DNA from: an uncultured Sphingobacteriaceae bacterium
GTDB lineage: Bacteria; Bacteroidota; Bacteroidia; Sphingobacteriales; Sphingobacteriaceae
Assembly (NCBI GenBank): GCA_946480915.1
Contig: CAMLLO010000012.1
Coordinates: 75,010 to 139,009 of the forward strand
Length of the DNA: 64,000 bases
Direction of reading: 5' to 3'
The notes beneath the pieces were generated by a model. That model was not told the DNA's origin and ran no database searches. It was given only the letters and a program-made list of their open reading frames with translations. The position numbers were made by a program, and so were the translations under genes. The stretch's first letter is position 1. Each line of letters begins with the position of its first letter. Positions 27,423-35,998 of this stretch are shown piece by piece.

Positions 27423-27908
27423 TCAGGCTTTTATCAAATCGCCGAATACGCGTGGATGCCAGCTGTTTTTAAAAGGAATCTCCCAATTGTTTTCAACTTC
27501 GGCTACCGTTTGAATAAGATTATTAAATACGATAGTATTTTCAGTTATTTTCCCCTCGCTGATTAAGTTTTCAAACTCTTCCCTGCTGCACGAACGAATG
27601 CCGTTGACATCGCGATAAGCAATGTTGAACCGGTCGAAAAGATTAATATCTAGTTCTTCTTCAATTTGCTTCATCAGGTTCACCGATTTATCAATGGAAC
27701 AACCTGTTGCCCCTGCCTGCTCCTCATCCACCATCAGCATGATAAATCTGTTATAATGGATTTCTACCTTGGCAGTCAGCTTATTCCCATGGGCTTCCCA
27801 CTGACGTATAAAATTATTTAATTTTTCTTTTATCCCATGTTCTTCATGTAAAGAAAACGGGCGGTTTGACTGATATATCCAAACTCTGGAGCTTTTAGAG
27901 ATTTCCAT
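27423..27908 (-). CDS. Conserved Bacteroidota-type hypothetical protein
   Basis: The ATG at 27908 gives 161 residues; the TTG at 27914 is unlikely. SSRVWIYQSNRPFSLHEEHGIKEKLNNFIRQWEAHG and GATGCSIDKSVNLMKQIEEELDINLFDR mark a protein found widely in Bacteroidota and often mislabelled as an ABC transporter ATPase, although it has no Walker motifs. It appears cytosolic. The function is unknown. Confidence 0.75.
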   Translation of the reverse strand: MEISKSSRVWIYQSNRPFSLHEEHGIKEKLNNFIRQWEAHGNKLTAKVEIHYNRFIMLMVDEEQAGATGCSIDKSVNLMKQIEEELDINLFDRFNIAYRDVNGIRSCSREEFENLISEGKITENTIVFNNLIQTVAEVENNWEIPFKNSWHPRVFGDLIKA

Positions 27909-28210
27909 GGTCAAATTTACAAAATCTTAGATTCGTATGCGTTAATAAGCTGTCAAAATTGTCTTCCAGTCGGAGAAAGCATCTGGCATGCCTTTTCAAT
28001 GCGGATTGCAGACGACATCCTCTTCACACCAATTCGAAAATGATTTAATTGTTCAAACAGAGGTACTAACGGGAGGGTTGATTTACTGTTTATTGTATCA
28101 GATTGCCGGTTTTGCATTTGTGTAAGAAAATAGATGGTCTTAAAAATGCATTACTGAGCCTTTTAATATTAACATAATATTATTCTTTTACATATAACCG
28201 CTATTAGGTA

Positions 28211-28241
28211 TTGTTTTATTAATAATTACGATATATCTTTG
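28211..28241 (+). promoter_or_regulatory. Promoter in front of a very short ORF
   Basis: TTG at 28211-28213, a 20-nt spacer and TATCTTTG at 28234-28241, in a region with no annotated-size gene downstream on this strand. Confidence 0.5.
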
Positions 28242-28266
28242 GAAACACTACAAGGACACACCTATA

Positions 28267-28356
28267 ATGACAAACTTCAGATTATTTGCCGTAGAATTCA
28301 TTAAACTGATGCCTGGATTTTTAAAATTCGTTTATAAACGGAGTATAAAAAGTTGA
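28267..28356 (+). CDS. Candidate 29-residue peptide
   Basis: ATG at 28267 to TGA at 28356. The peptide MTNFRLFAVEFIKLMPGF... is hydrophobic in its first 22 residues and ends in a basic tail (YKRSIKS). It lies 26 nt after a good promoter -7 box and has aagga upstream. It could be a small membrane-active peptide or a chance ORF in an sRNA. The rest of the 470-bp gap between 27908 and 28379 shows nothing. Confidence 0.35.
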   Translation: MTNFRLFAVEFIKLMPGFLKFVYKRSIKS

Positions 28357-28378
28357 TTTTACCTACCCTTTAATGGGT

Positions 28379-29200
28379 TTACAAACCATTCGCTCTCACT
28401 GTTATTTCTGCAATGTCCAGGACTTCTATGTCTTGCTCTTTTTCGAGATGCTTCACTCCATCCCGAAGCATGGTCATACAAAAGGGACATGCAGCAGCAA
28501 TAATGCCGGCCTGAGTTTCCAATGCTTCCTCAACTCTTTCAACGTTAATATCTTTTTTACCAGGCTCTGGCTCTTTGAATAGCTGAGCTCCGCCAGCTCC
28601 ACAGCATAATCCATTTGCTTTGCACCGTTTCATTTCGACAAGATCAGCATCCAGGACTTCGAGAGCCTTTCGCGGAGCTTCATATACTTTATTCCCCCTG
28701 CCAAGATAACATGGATCATGAAATGTTATTTTTTTTCCTTTAAAGCTTTCTCCCTTTTCTGCTTTTAATTTCCCCTCGTCGATTAATTGTTGAATTAACT
28801 GAGTGTGATGGATTACTTCATAATTGCCGCCGAGTGATGGATACTCGTTTTTTATCGTGTTAAAACAATGGGGGCAGCCAGTGACGATTTTGCTGACATG
28901 ATATGCATTTAATACCTCAATGTTGGATATTGCCTGCATTTGAAACAAAAATTCGTTGCCAGCCCTTTTGGCAGGGTCGCCGGTGCAAGCTTCCTCCGTG
29001 CCTAATACGGCGTAGCTAATACCAACATGCTGCAGTATTTTACAGATGGACCGTGTTATTCGTTGTGCGCGGTCGTCAAAGCTACCTGCGCATCCTACCC
29101 AAAACAAGATTTCGGGTTGATTCCCGCTTGCAGTCATTTCTGCCATTGTTGGAATTATTAATGGCTTTGCGTTGTCGATAGGATTTATGGGATCGATCAT
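28379..29200 (-). CDS. CCG-domain Fe-S oxidoreductase subunit (HdrB/GlpC-like)
   Basis: A 273-residue protein with two cysteine-rich CCG domains: WVGCAGSFD ... TGCPHCFNTIKNEYP, then FHDPCYLGRGN ... GLCCGAGGAQLF ... CPFCMTML. CCG domains bind a non-cubane [4Fe-4S] cluster in heterodisulfide reductase HdrB and relatives and transfer electrons to or from quinones or flavoproteins. It overlaps the upstream membrane Fe-S gene by 4 nt, so the two form one complex. Participation in ETF-to-menaquinone electron transfer is an inference from related systems. Confidence 0.88.
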   Translation of the reverse strand: MIDPINPIDNAKPLIIPTMAEMTASGNQPEILFWVGCAGSFDDRAQRITRSICKILQHVGISYAVLGTEEACTGDPAKRAGNEFLFQMQAISNIEVLNAYHVSKIVTGCPHCFNTIKNEYPSLGGNYEVIHHTQLIQQLIDEGKLKAEKGESFKGKKITFHDPCYLGRGNKVYEAPRKALEVLDADLVEMKRCKANGLCCGAGGAQLFKEPEPGKKDINVERVEEALETQAGIIAAACPFCMTMLRDGVKHLEKEQDIEVLDIAEITVRANGL

Positions 29201-30510
29201 ATTTCTGTGTTAGTGTTTTGAGCCCAATTGAAACGGTCGGATGCAGCATATTTCCAGGGTGCAGCGTTGTTTTCGACATTACTGAGCATGTTATTAATGC
29301 TGGCCGGAGCTTTAGATTCTTCCATAACAATATATCGTCTTAAATTCATTATTATGGCCAATGGATCAATATTGACAGGACAAGCCTTGATACATGCCTG
29401 GCAGGTAGTGCAGGCCCACAGCTCTTCCCTGGTTATGTAATCGTCCAGCAAACTTTTCCCATCTGAGTAATCCTTCCCATGTTTATCGATGTTGTTACCT
29501 ACCTCGGTAAGTCTGTCGCGTGTGTCCATTACTATTTTGCGTGGAGACAGGAGTTTCCCCGTGATATTAGCTGGACATTCAGATGTGCATCTGCCGCATT
29601 CTGTACAGGTATATGCATCCATTAAGCTTTTCCACGAGAGGTCGATCACGTCTTTAGCCCCAAAGCTGCCCGGATTACTTATCTCTAATGGCTGAAAAGA
29701 GGGATCTAGTATCGCCTTAACCTCGTTTGTAACGCTTGCCATATTATTCAATTCACCACTCGGAGTCAGCTTTGAGTAATAGGTATTCGGGAAAGCCATT
29801 AAAATGTGAAAATGCTTCGAGTAGGGTAAATAATTCAGAAATATAAAGATTCCTACTATATGCATCCACCAGAACAGACGTTCTGACGCGACTAACATGC
29901 CGGTATTTGTTGGTAGAAGATTTCCTAACAATGAGCTTACGGGGAATGTGGATGAACTGAGCGACCTTTCAGGAATTAATTGCTGAAGCTTATAATCTGA
30001 CGCATTCATCAGTAAAAAAGCCGACATTAGAATGATCTCAAAATACAGGATGTAATTGGCATCCGAGCGGGGCCAGTTTGTCATCTCAATACCAAAGAAG
30101 CGCTTAATTCTTAGAATATTTCTTCTGACTAAAAATAAGGCACAGGCAATAATAACACTGACTGCCAGCCATTCAAATGAAGCAATGAGGAAGGTGTAAA
30201 GCGAACCTAAGGGATTGGCAAATATTCTGTGGGTGCCTGAGATTCCGTCGATGATTATTTCCAGGATTTCAATATTGATTATTATAAAACCTGCATAAAC
30301 AAAGAAGTGCAACAGTGCAGGAATCGGTCGGGCGACCATTTTTGTTTGTCCGAAGGCAACCTTCATCATCGTTTTCCACCTTAAAGAAGGATGGTCTGAA
30401 CGATCTTCGGGTTGACCAAGCCATATGTTTCTGATCACCTTTTTTACATTCTTTGAAAAAAAGATAATCGCAAGAACCAATAACAAAAGAAAAAGAGCTT
30501 GTTCAATCAT
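29197..30510 (-). CDS. Membrane-bound 2x[4Fe-4S] oxidoreductase subunit (HdrC-like)
   Basis: A 437-residue protein. The N-terminal ~250 residues contain about five membrane helices of the nitrate-reductase-gamma type (for example ALLHFFVYAGFIIINIEILEIII, and FWWMHIVGIFIFLNYLPYSKHFHIL with haem-ligand-like histidines). The C-terminal part has two ferredoxin motifs, CTECGRCTSECP and CTTCQACIKACP. With the CCG protein encoded next it makes a split version of membrane HdrDE/ETF-menaquinone oxidoreductase-like enzymes. The coupling is indicated by the 4-nt overlap. Confidence 0.88.
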   Translation of the reverse strand: MIEQALFLLLLVLAIIFFSKNVKKVIRNIWLGQPEDRSDHPSLRWKTMMKVAFGQTKMVARPIPALLHFFVYAGFIIINIEILEIIIDGISGTHRIFANPLGSLYTFLIASFEWLAVSVIIACALFLVRRNILRIKRFFGIEMTNWPRSDANYILYFEIILMSAFLLMNASDYKLQQLIPERSLSSSTFPVSSLLGNLLPTNTGMLVASERLFWWMHIVGIFIFLNYLPYSKHFHILMAFPNTYYSKLTPSGELNNMASVTNEVKAILDPSFQPLEISNPGSFGAKDVIDLSWKSLMDAYTCTECGRCTSECPANITGKLLSPRKIVMDTRDRLTEVGNNIDKHGKDYSDGKSLLDDYITREELWACTTCQACIKACPVNIDPLAIIMNLRRYIVMEESKAPASINNMLSNVENNAAPWKYAASDRFNWAQNTNTEI

Positions 30511-30889
30511 GTCAGGCAGAATTTAGCCAATTTGTGCTGGTAAAAAGTCAATTGTTAAGGAGTATAATTTATAAAAAAATAAAGGTAAATTTTAAAAAGA
30601 GTATAAATTTTTACCGGCAGAAAAACATTCGTCTTGTTTTTGTAAAACCTAGCGAAGGAAGTTTGGTTTTTCGATTGGCTTTGGGAAATAAGATATCTGA
30701 GAAATAATCCAAACTAGTTGGTGGGAGGATTAATTTGAAAGAATATAGAGTCAGTATTTTTGTTTAAGGTGTTGTGTTGCAATGACTTTTGAACCATTAA
30801 AAAAAATCTCCCGATTCAGAATGGGTAATATTTGAAAAAATGTTTTTATAAATGAAAAAAGACGCTACATTTGCAGTCCCAAAGGGGCT
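30511..30889. other. Region between the Fe-S operon and tRNA-Phe
   Basis: About 380 bp, A+T rich, no gene. A TACATTTG box at 30866-30873 is a likely -7 element for the tRNA; no convincing -33 element at the right distance is seen. Confidence 0.5.
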
Positions 30890-30962
30890 GGTACCATAGC
30901 TCAGTTGGTAGAGCAAAGGACTGAAAATCCTTGTGTCGCTGGTTCGATTCCAGCTGGTACCA
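30890..30962 (+). tRNA. tRNA-Phe (GAA)
   Basis: A 73-nt cloverleaf: acceptor arms ggtacca/tggtacc, D-arm gctcagttggtagagc, anticodon stem aagga/tcctt around ctgaaaa with anticodon GAA, T-arm gctggttcgattccagc, discriminator A, no encoded CCA. It serves as the attachment site of the element to its right: the last 12 nt of the gene lie within the 20-bp direct repeat. Confidence 0.97.
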
Positions 30963-30970
30963 CGAAAAAA
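30951..30970 (+). repeat. attL, 20-bp direct repeat
   Basis: CAGCTGGTACCACGAAAAAA: the last 12 nt of tRNA-Phe plus 8 nt downstream, identical to 44411-44430. Confidence 0.9.
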
Positions 30971-31000
30971 GGCTGATATGTTCTCATGTCGGCCTTTTTT
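30970..31000 (+). terminator. tRNA-Phe terminator supplied by the element
   Basis: aggctgatatg pairs with catgtcggcct (three G-U pairs) around ttct, followed by T6. It differs from the hairpin after attR, as expected if the element brings its own terminator. Confidence 0.8.
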
Positions 31001-31048
31001 GTTTAAGGGTAGTAAAATAGGTAGCAATTTGATTTCCGAAATTCAGCC

Positions 31049-31624
31049 ATGCACAACAGAGAGGATTACATCCAAATCATTCAAGAAATAAGAAATGTAG
31101 AGAAGATTTCCTTAGATGAATACATCGAAAATCGCCTGATGCCACTTCAAGCTTCTGACAAGTATTTTCTTCGAACTCTCTATAAGGACGTTCATTATAT
31201 TTTAAAAGACCTCGATGCTCCTGGAGACAATGATCTAATGATTGAGAATGGTGATTTTGCTCAAGAAGATGGAGACTATAAATTATCCGGATATCAAACC
31301 CGCCTTCACGATCTTTCAATCTGGTTACACATGGAGGCTGTAAAGAGCTTAATTGATGAATCGGAATTTCCTAATCAATGGATGACTAAAATTGAAAATT
31401 TTCAGTCGAATTTTTTAGATAAGCATTATTATACTCCAGAATATAAAAGCAAACTGGATTCAATTAAGAAGAGTCTTCATGTCGAACGATTTACTAATAC
31501 AGGTAATAAGAAGGGTTGGATAAAAAAAATCCTGGATGTTGACAACTTAGAACTTAAACCGAACATCGCAGGCATTGGAATTAATCTTAACGAGATTATA
31601 AACAAATTCCGAAACAAATCTTGA
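31049..31624 (+). CDS. Element cargo protein, unknown
   Basis: A 191-residue, mostly helical, acidic soluble protein (NREDYIQIIQEIRNVEKISLDEYIENRL; YQTRLHDLSIWLHMEAVKSLIDESEF) with a basic C-terminal third (NTGNKKGWIKKIL). No signal peptide or known motif. It is the first gene inside the left end and is transcribed against the rest of the element, the place where prophages and satellites carry host-benefit or anti-phage genes. Such a role is inferred from position alone. Confidence 0.6.
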   Translation: MHNREDYIQIIQEIRNVEKISLDEYIENRLMPLQASDKYFLRTLYKDVHYILKDLDAPGDNDLMIENGDFAQEDGDYKLSGYQTRLHDLSIWLHMEAVKSLIDESEFPNQWMTKIENFQSNFLDKHYYTPEYKSKLDSIKKSLHVERFTNTGNKKGWIKKILDVDNLELKPNIAGIGINLNEIINKFRNKS

Positions 31625-31686
31625 CATCTATAAGCTGTCTGTTCTTTTCTTCTATCGTATTTTAACTAAATTGATGCACCTGTAAT

Positions 31687-31950
31687 ATGTTTCAATTAAA
31701 AGTTAAAAGTAACATTGAAGTGCTGAATGACCTAAAGCGGAGCGGTGCTTTAAAATCCTTAATTTCAGCCGGCCTGTTTCCATCAAAAGTGATTTATCAA
31801 ATGGAAATCTATTTTTATATAGATGCAAGGTTAGCTGCCGGTGAAAAGAAAACCCAGGCTGTCCTAGACGCTGCTGTAAATTTCAATCTGGATGAACGAA
31901 ATATATACAGAATCTTAAAATCTTATTCAGCTACTTTTATTCATATATGA
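31687..31950 (+). CDS. Small element protein, unknown
   Basis: An 87-residue protein (MFQLKVKSNIEVLNDLKRSG ...) following the cargo gene by 62 bp. The second half, AAGEKKTQAVLDAAVNFNLDERNIYRILKSY, looks like a helix-turn-helix of the kind seen in small regulators. Its last codons lie inside the first copy of a 29-bp repeat. Confidence 0.6.
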   Translation: MFQLKVKSNIEVLNDLKRSGALKSLISAGLFPSKVIYQMEIYFYIDARLAAGEKKTQAVLDAAVNFNLDERNIYRILKSYSATFIHI

Positions 31951-31964
31951 ATAGAATGAATAAA
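31936..31964. repeat. 29-bp palindromic repeat, copy 1
   Basis: Contains the palindrome attcatatatgaat and outer arms tttattc/gaataaa. Identical to 32174-32202. It covers the stop codon of the 87-residue gene. Confidence 0.85.
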
Positions 31965-31974
31965 GATCAGGCAT

Positions 31975-32002
31975 AAAAAAACCCTCGATAATCAGTCAAG
32001 GG
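31975..32002 (-). terminator. Terminator of the element's leftward operon
   Basis: On the minus strand cccttg pairs with cgaggg (one G-U) around a 9-nt loop, followed by T7. It ends the long leftward series about 240 nt after its last gene. Confidence 0.7.
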
Positions 32003-32130
32003 CCTCCATTACCTAATTAAAATATAGAATCTAATGTACTAAATACTTCTGTCTGTCAGCCTTCAATAAGACAGATTTTCTTCTCTTTTTTAGGTGTGGC
32101 ATTTGTGGCATTTGGCCATAAATTGGCTAA

Positions 32131-32229
32131 TATGTGTCGGTAAAAACAGCCGTTTGAGGGTAAATAAAGGCCGTTTATTCATATATGAATAGAATGAATA
32201 AAATAAATTCATTTTACAGCCGACACATA
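32131..32229. repeat. 10-bp inverted repeat enclosing the second 29-bp copy
   Basis: tatgtgtcgg (32131-32140) and ccgacacata (32220-32229) are exact reverse complements. Between them lies the second 29-bp repeat (32174-32202). Nothing here is coding. Confidence 0.75.
32174..32202. repeat. 29-bp palindromic repeat, copy 2
   Basis: Exact copy of 31936-31964, 238 bp away and in the same orientation, in the gap between convergent genes. Confidence 0.85.
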
Positions 32230-32240
32230 ATGACATATAA

Positions 32241-32453
32241 TCATGTTTGAATTCGTTTGATAACAGCAATATACCGGCTTAGCTCATGTATTCGATCACG
32301 AAGTTTTATCGCTTCAATTTCACGTATCATTTGAATTTCTGAAGATACTTCCCTGTTCTTCATAGGATCTTCTCCAGAATAGGATTTTAGAGTCGTTGAA
32401 TTAATATCTTGTAACTCTTTTAGATAATCAATTATCGAGTCTTTTATTTGCAT
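32241..32453 (-). CDS. Small helical element protein
   Basis: A 70-residue protein, last gene of the leftward series, 3 nt after the stop of the gene before it. It is charged and helical (YLKELQDINSTTLKSY; EIQMIREIEAIKLRDRIHELSRYIAVIKRI) and may form a coiled coil. Unknown function. Confidence 0.6.
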   Translation of the reverse strand: MQIKDSIIDYLKELQDINSTTLKSYSGEDPMKNREVSSEIQMIREIEAIKLRDRIHELSRYIAVIKRIQT

Positions 32454-32456
32454 CAG

Positions 32457-33283
32457 TTAATGAGATTCATTTTTGGCTGTCATTAATCTTCGAAGGTTAT
32501 CACCAAACCTTCTTTTATCCTGATTCATCATCATCTGGGTTAACACCCGCTCATATGGCAATGCCATAATATCATCCCACAATAAGGGGTTACCATTCGA
32601 CAAGACTTCTAAGACATTGATGTCTTCATAAATCGCGAACATTTCAATACCAGCCTCTTTTTCCAAATCAGTAGACTTGTAAGTAAGCTGTTGGTTTTCG
32701 TTAAGTACAAGGGTTTCCACTGAAGAAAAAAAAAGTTAGCAAGTGCAACTGCCTGGCTTAACGGTAGGTCATAAACGGCCTCTTTGAATTCTTCAGCGCG
32801 ATATTCATTGTAGGTTAATTCCGTGAATGGCACGTACAAATAATGAGCAAGAACATCAGCAATCTTGTCGGTAGGGTCAAAGGCTTCACCCTTTCCGGTT
32901 GCTTCAACTTGTTCCTGGAGAATCTCTTTCACTTTTCGGGATGGCCAGAAAGGTTGCTTTTCTAAATCCTTTGGAATCTTTATTACCTTACCAAGGATTA
33001 TGACTGAATTCGGAGTGATTAATTTTTGGTCTGTGTTAAAAAGCTCTTCTATACTTTGATTCAAATGTGTAGTCAGAGCAATGGCATCATTTAACTGTTT
33101 ATATGCTTTCGAAGACCATTCTAAAGATGCAAGGTCCTTTTTACTGGTATTGCAAATGATAGACAATCTTTCAAGATTATCTATTTCAGATGAATCCCGT
33201 AGCCTGATGAATTGACCTAACGTAATTTCAGATACATTTTCAGGTATTGTCAGTCGCTTTGAAGATATATTTATTTCAAACAT
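32457..33283 (-). CDS. Tail-assembly-chaperone-like gene expressed by -1 frameshift, or broken
   Basis: Frame one runs from an ATG at 33283 to 32609 (224 residues); frame two covers 32457-32720. The natural-looking sequence passes from frame one to frame two at a T9 run (reverse complement of 32726-32734) after ...LSQAVALANFF; the rest of frame one (QWKPLYLTKTNSLLTSLLIW) looks random, whereas frame two (ETLVLNENQQLTYKSTDLEKEAG ... LWDDIMALPYERVL) reads as protein. A -1 slip on T TTT TTT gives a 275-residue fusion, as in phage gpG/gpGT pairs next to tape-measure genes. A one-base deletion or a sequencing error in the homopolymer is the alternative. Confidence 0.65.
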
Positions 33284-33295
33284 ATTTTGGTGGAT

Positions 33296-35995
33296 TTAAA
33301 ATAGACTATTATTTTCTGTTTTTACAGTTTTTTGTTGGACGGTTGTAATGTCTCTAACATTCACAATCGGAGCTGGTAGTTTAGAAAATTCAGATGCAAT
33401 TGCTGCAGCTATCTCATTTGGATTAATAACACTTTGGGATATGGACGCACCGGTGATGCTCCCATAAATTCCACCGGATGCAAGATGCGGATAGGTTGAA
33501 GATCGATATCCTGAAGAACCAGGTCCAACAAGAGGGCGCCCGCCGTATCTCACATTTATTGCTGATAACATCCCCAACGCTTCCGGATCCCTGGCAGCCT
33601 CAGCAACAATCACCGCTTCACCACTTCTAAGCTTAGCATTCGTATTATCCGTTCTGCTGTATCCTGGAAGTACAGCACCACGCCCATCAGACTCAAACAG
33701 ACCACCATCTTGAAATTTGGGTAATGTGAATAGTGTTTTTGCAGATGATATTGCACCCCCCAATGCCGCTAATGTTGAAGCAATGGCAACAAGGTTTGCA
33801 GGGAAAGGAAGTTTACCCTGTGATGCAAGAGCTCTAACCTGTTCCTGTATAATCAAGATATTGTTTTGTAAAGCAATACCGGCATTAGCTTTCATTTGCA
33901 AATCAGCTGCTACTTTGGCCGCAAATGCATTTTTACCAACAACCTGTTGGAACGAATCTCCGAATGCATTGAACTGATCAGTGGCATACTGAATCATATC
34001 AGCATCAAGTTCTTTCTGCTTATTCGCGAATTCTTGATGAATCAGATATGTATCTTCATTCAGCCTTAAAGCATTGGCAATTCTTATTTCATATTCCTGA
34101 TCAAGTTGTGCCTGTAATGCAACAGCCTGTTCAGAGGGATTTCCAGCACTATCAACGGCCAGCTGAGCAAGAGCAAGCTGAAGTTCTTGAGCTTTTTTAA
34201 GTTCCTCATCACCCGCAGCGGAAATTTTCTCGGTCTTGATTCGGGCGTTATCTTCAATGATTGTCTGGCGTAATAATTCTTCAGATGCGATTATATCAGT
34301 TAAGCCTTTTTCTCCTTCTGAAACTTTATTCTTTAATTCATTAATCACTTTATCTTGTTCGGAAAGACGGCGCTGGCCGGACAAAGTAATTTGTGCAAGC
34401 TCCCGTTCAGTATTATCCTTGATGGATGATACCAGGATATCTTGAATTTGCCGATTGTTATCTTCAATGGCCTTCAGGTCTTCTTCGTGGAACCTTTCGC
34501 GAACTTCTTTAAGCCTGGCATTGCGTTCTTTCTCCAGTTGCTCAGTTGTCCGGCCGTACTTTTTGTACTTCTCAACCTTTTCATTGATTTCAGCATTGAT
34601 GGAGTTAAGTTCCTTTTGCCTTTCTGTGAGGATGGTTTGATTAGTTCGGACTAAAGATGCAACCCGCTCTTCATCGGCTTCCTTTGCTTTTTCTAAACGT
34701 TCTTGACGGGCCTTAGCCAGCTTTTCAGCTTTAGCTGCTGCCTTTTCTGCAAGTGCATCCTGTTGGTTCTGAATTTTTTCCTGGCGGTTAGTACTCTCTT
34801 TTAATATTTCAATTCTGGATAATTCAGACTTTTTAATTGCATCAACATTTTCTTCAGTCAATTTGCCCTGGTTCTGAAGTTCAATTGCATAAATTGTTCC
34901 TTCGTTTCGCAAACGCTGGATTTCTTTTTGACTAAGATTTCCCCGGATAGCAGCTGACTTGATGGCCAGCTCGTTGTCCTGGTTGATCAGGCTAGCACGC
35001 TTTTTATAATTATCCTCGTCGATCCGCGCGGCTTCCTGCAATAACTTGGTTCTTTCCTTTTCAGAAAGAGATCTGTTTTTCGCCTGAAGCATTAATTGTG
35101 CAATCTGCTGTTCGGCTTTAGCGTTCTGAACGTCCTGAGCAATCATTGCATCGGTAAGGTCTTGTTGAGCAGCTTTCAAACTTGCTGCCTGCTTTGCAGC
35201 CGTTGCCATTTCCTTTCCTAGTGATTTAAAACTATCTATAGGATGAGCAATAATGTTACCCAGCTTGTTAAGCAAATCACCCACTGATTTAATATTAGTG
35301 ATGAAATTTGTAACAACACGGCCAAGTGCTTCAAATCCGGCTTTTGCTCCAGCTGTGAACTGTTCGATTGTATCAATGAGCGGATCAAAGCCTTTGAGAT
35401 AATTGATAAGAGCAGCTATCAAGGGAATAATTAACCCTATACCGGTTGCGGCTAAGGCAGTTTTAAAAACTCCTAAAGTGCTTGAACCAGTACTGATATT
35501 ACCGGCCATAACCTTCGCACCATTAGCTGCTTGTAATACTTGTCCTCCAAAAGGAACGAGTTCACTAATCGCATCTTTGACCGATTGTTTATAGTTACCT
35601 ACATTCCGAGTATTGTTTCCAACTTGGCCCTCTTGCTCTTTTAATTTATTAGTGGTATCAGCCATTTGAGCGGACAACGCTCGACCTTCAGCCGAATTCT
35701 CGCGCTGTTCCTTACTAAGCTGAGACCATTGAAGGGTTAGAACTGATAATTTTGCTCTTAGACCGACAATACTATCTTCATAATTCTGAGACAATGTAGT
35801 GTTTGCCTTCAGTTCGCGGCCAAGTTCTTGAAGCTTCAATTTATTCTGTTCAAATTGAACAGTATCTTTTTTCCCTTGAGCAGTCAATAACGCTTGCTGA
35901 TCTTTTAGGGCTTGGATTTTTTTAATAGTGTCTTCAGCACGTTTAGCATATTCACCATTATCTAAACCAACTTCAATAATAATTTTGTCTGCCAT
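33296..35995 (-). CDS. Phage tail tape-measure protein
   Basis: An 899-residue protein with the build of tape-measure proteins: an N-terminal coiled coil (EYAKRAEDTIKKIQALKDQQALLTAQ), a hydrophobic segment near residues 180-200 (ALAATGIGLIIPLIAALINYL), some 450 residues of heptad-rich helix with many Gln, Lys, Glu and Ala, and a C-terminal globular part with small hydrophobic segments (FPANLVAIASTLAALGGAIS). Tape measures set the tail length and are ejected with DNA; at ~0.15 nm per residue this one would fit a tail near 130 nm, by the general rule. It follows the 638-residue protein by 3 nt. Confidence 0.85.
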   Translation of the reverse strand: MADKIIIEVGLDNGEYAKRAEDTIKKIQALKDQQALLTAQGKKDTVQFEQNKLKLQELGRELKANTTLSQNYEDSIVGLRAKLSVLTLQWSQLSKEQRENSAEGRALSAQMADTTNKLKEQEGQVGNNTRNVGNYKQSVKDAISELVPFGGQVLQAANGAKVMAGNISTGSSTLGVFKTALAATGIGLIIPLIAALINYLKGFDPLIDTIEQFTAGAKAGFEALGRVVTNFITNIKSVGDLLNKLGNIIAHPIDSFKSLGKEMATAAKQAASLKAAQQDLTDAMIAQDVQNAKAEQQIAQLMLQAKNRSLSEKERTKLLQEAARIDEDNYKKRASLINQDNELAIKSAAIRGNLSQKEIQRLRNEGTIYAIELQNQGKLTEENVDAIKKSELSRIEILKESTNRQEKIQNQQDALAEKAAAKAEKLAKARQERLEKAKEADEERVASLVRTNQTILTERQKELNSINAEINEKVEKYKKYGRTTEQLEKERNARLKEVRERFHEEDLKAIEDNNRQIQDILVSSIKDNTERELAQITLSGQRRLSEQDKVINELKNKVSEGEKGLTDIIASEELLRQTIIEDNARIKTEKISAAGDEELKKAQELQLALAQLAVDSAGNPSEQAVALQAQLDQEYEIRIANALRLNEDTYLIHQEFANKQKELDADMIQYATDQFNAFGDSFQQVVGKNAFAAKVAADLQMKANAGIALQNNILIIQEQVRALASQGKLPFPANLVAIASTLAALGGAISSAKTLFTLPKFQDGGLFESDGRGAVLPGYSRTDNTNAKLRSGEAVIVAEAARDPEALGMLSAINVRYGGRPLVGPGSSGYRSSTYPHLASGGIYGSITGASISQSVINPNEIAAAIASEFSKLPAPIVNVRDITTVQQKTVKTENNSLF

Positions 35996-35998
35996 AAT

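Noticed and set aside
30797..31027. 76-codon minus-strand frame over tRNA-Phe
   Set aside because: It spans the tRNA gene and is an artefact of that sequence.
32609..32720. Two independent overlapping genes instead of a frameshift
   Set aside because: The second frame would have to begin with GTG inside the first, while its protein-like sequence continues smoothly from the first frame at the T9 run.
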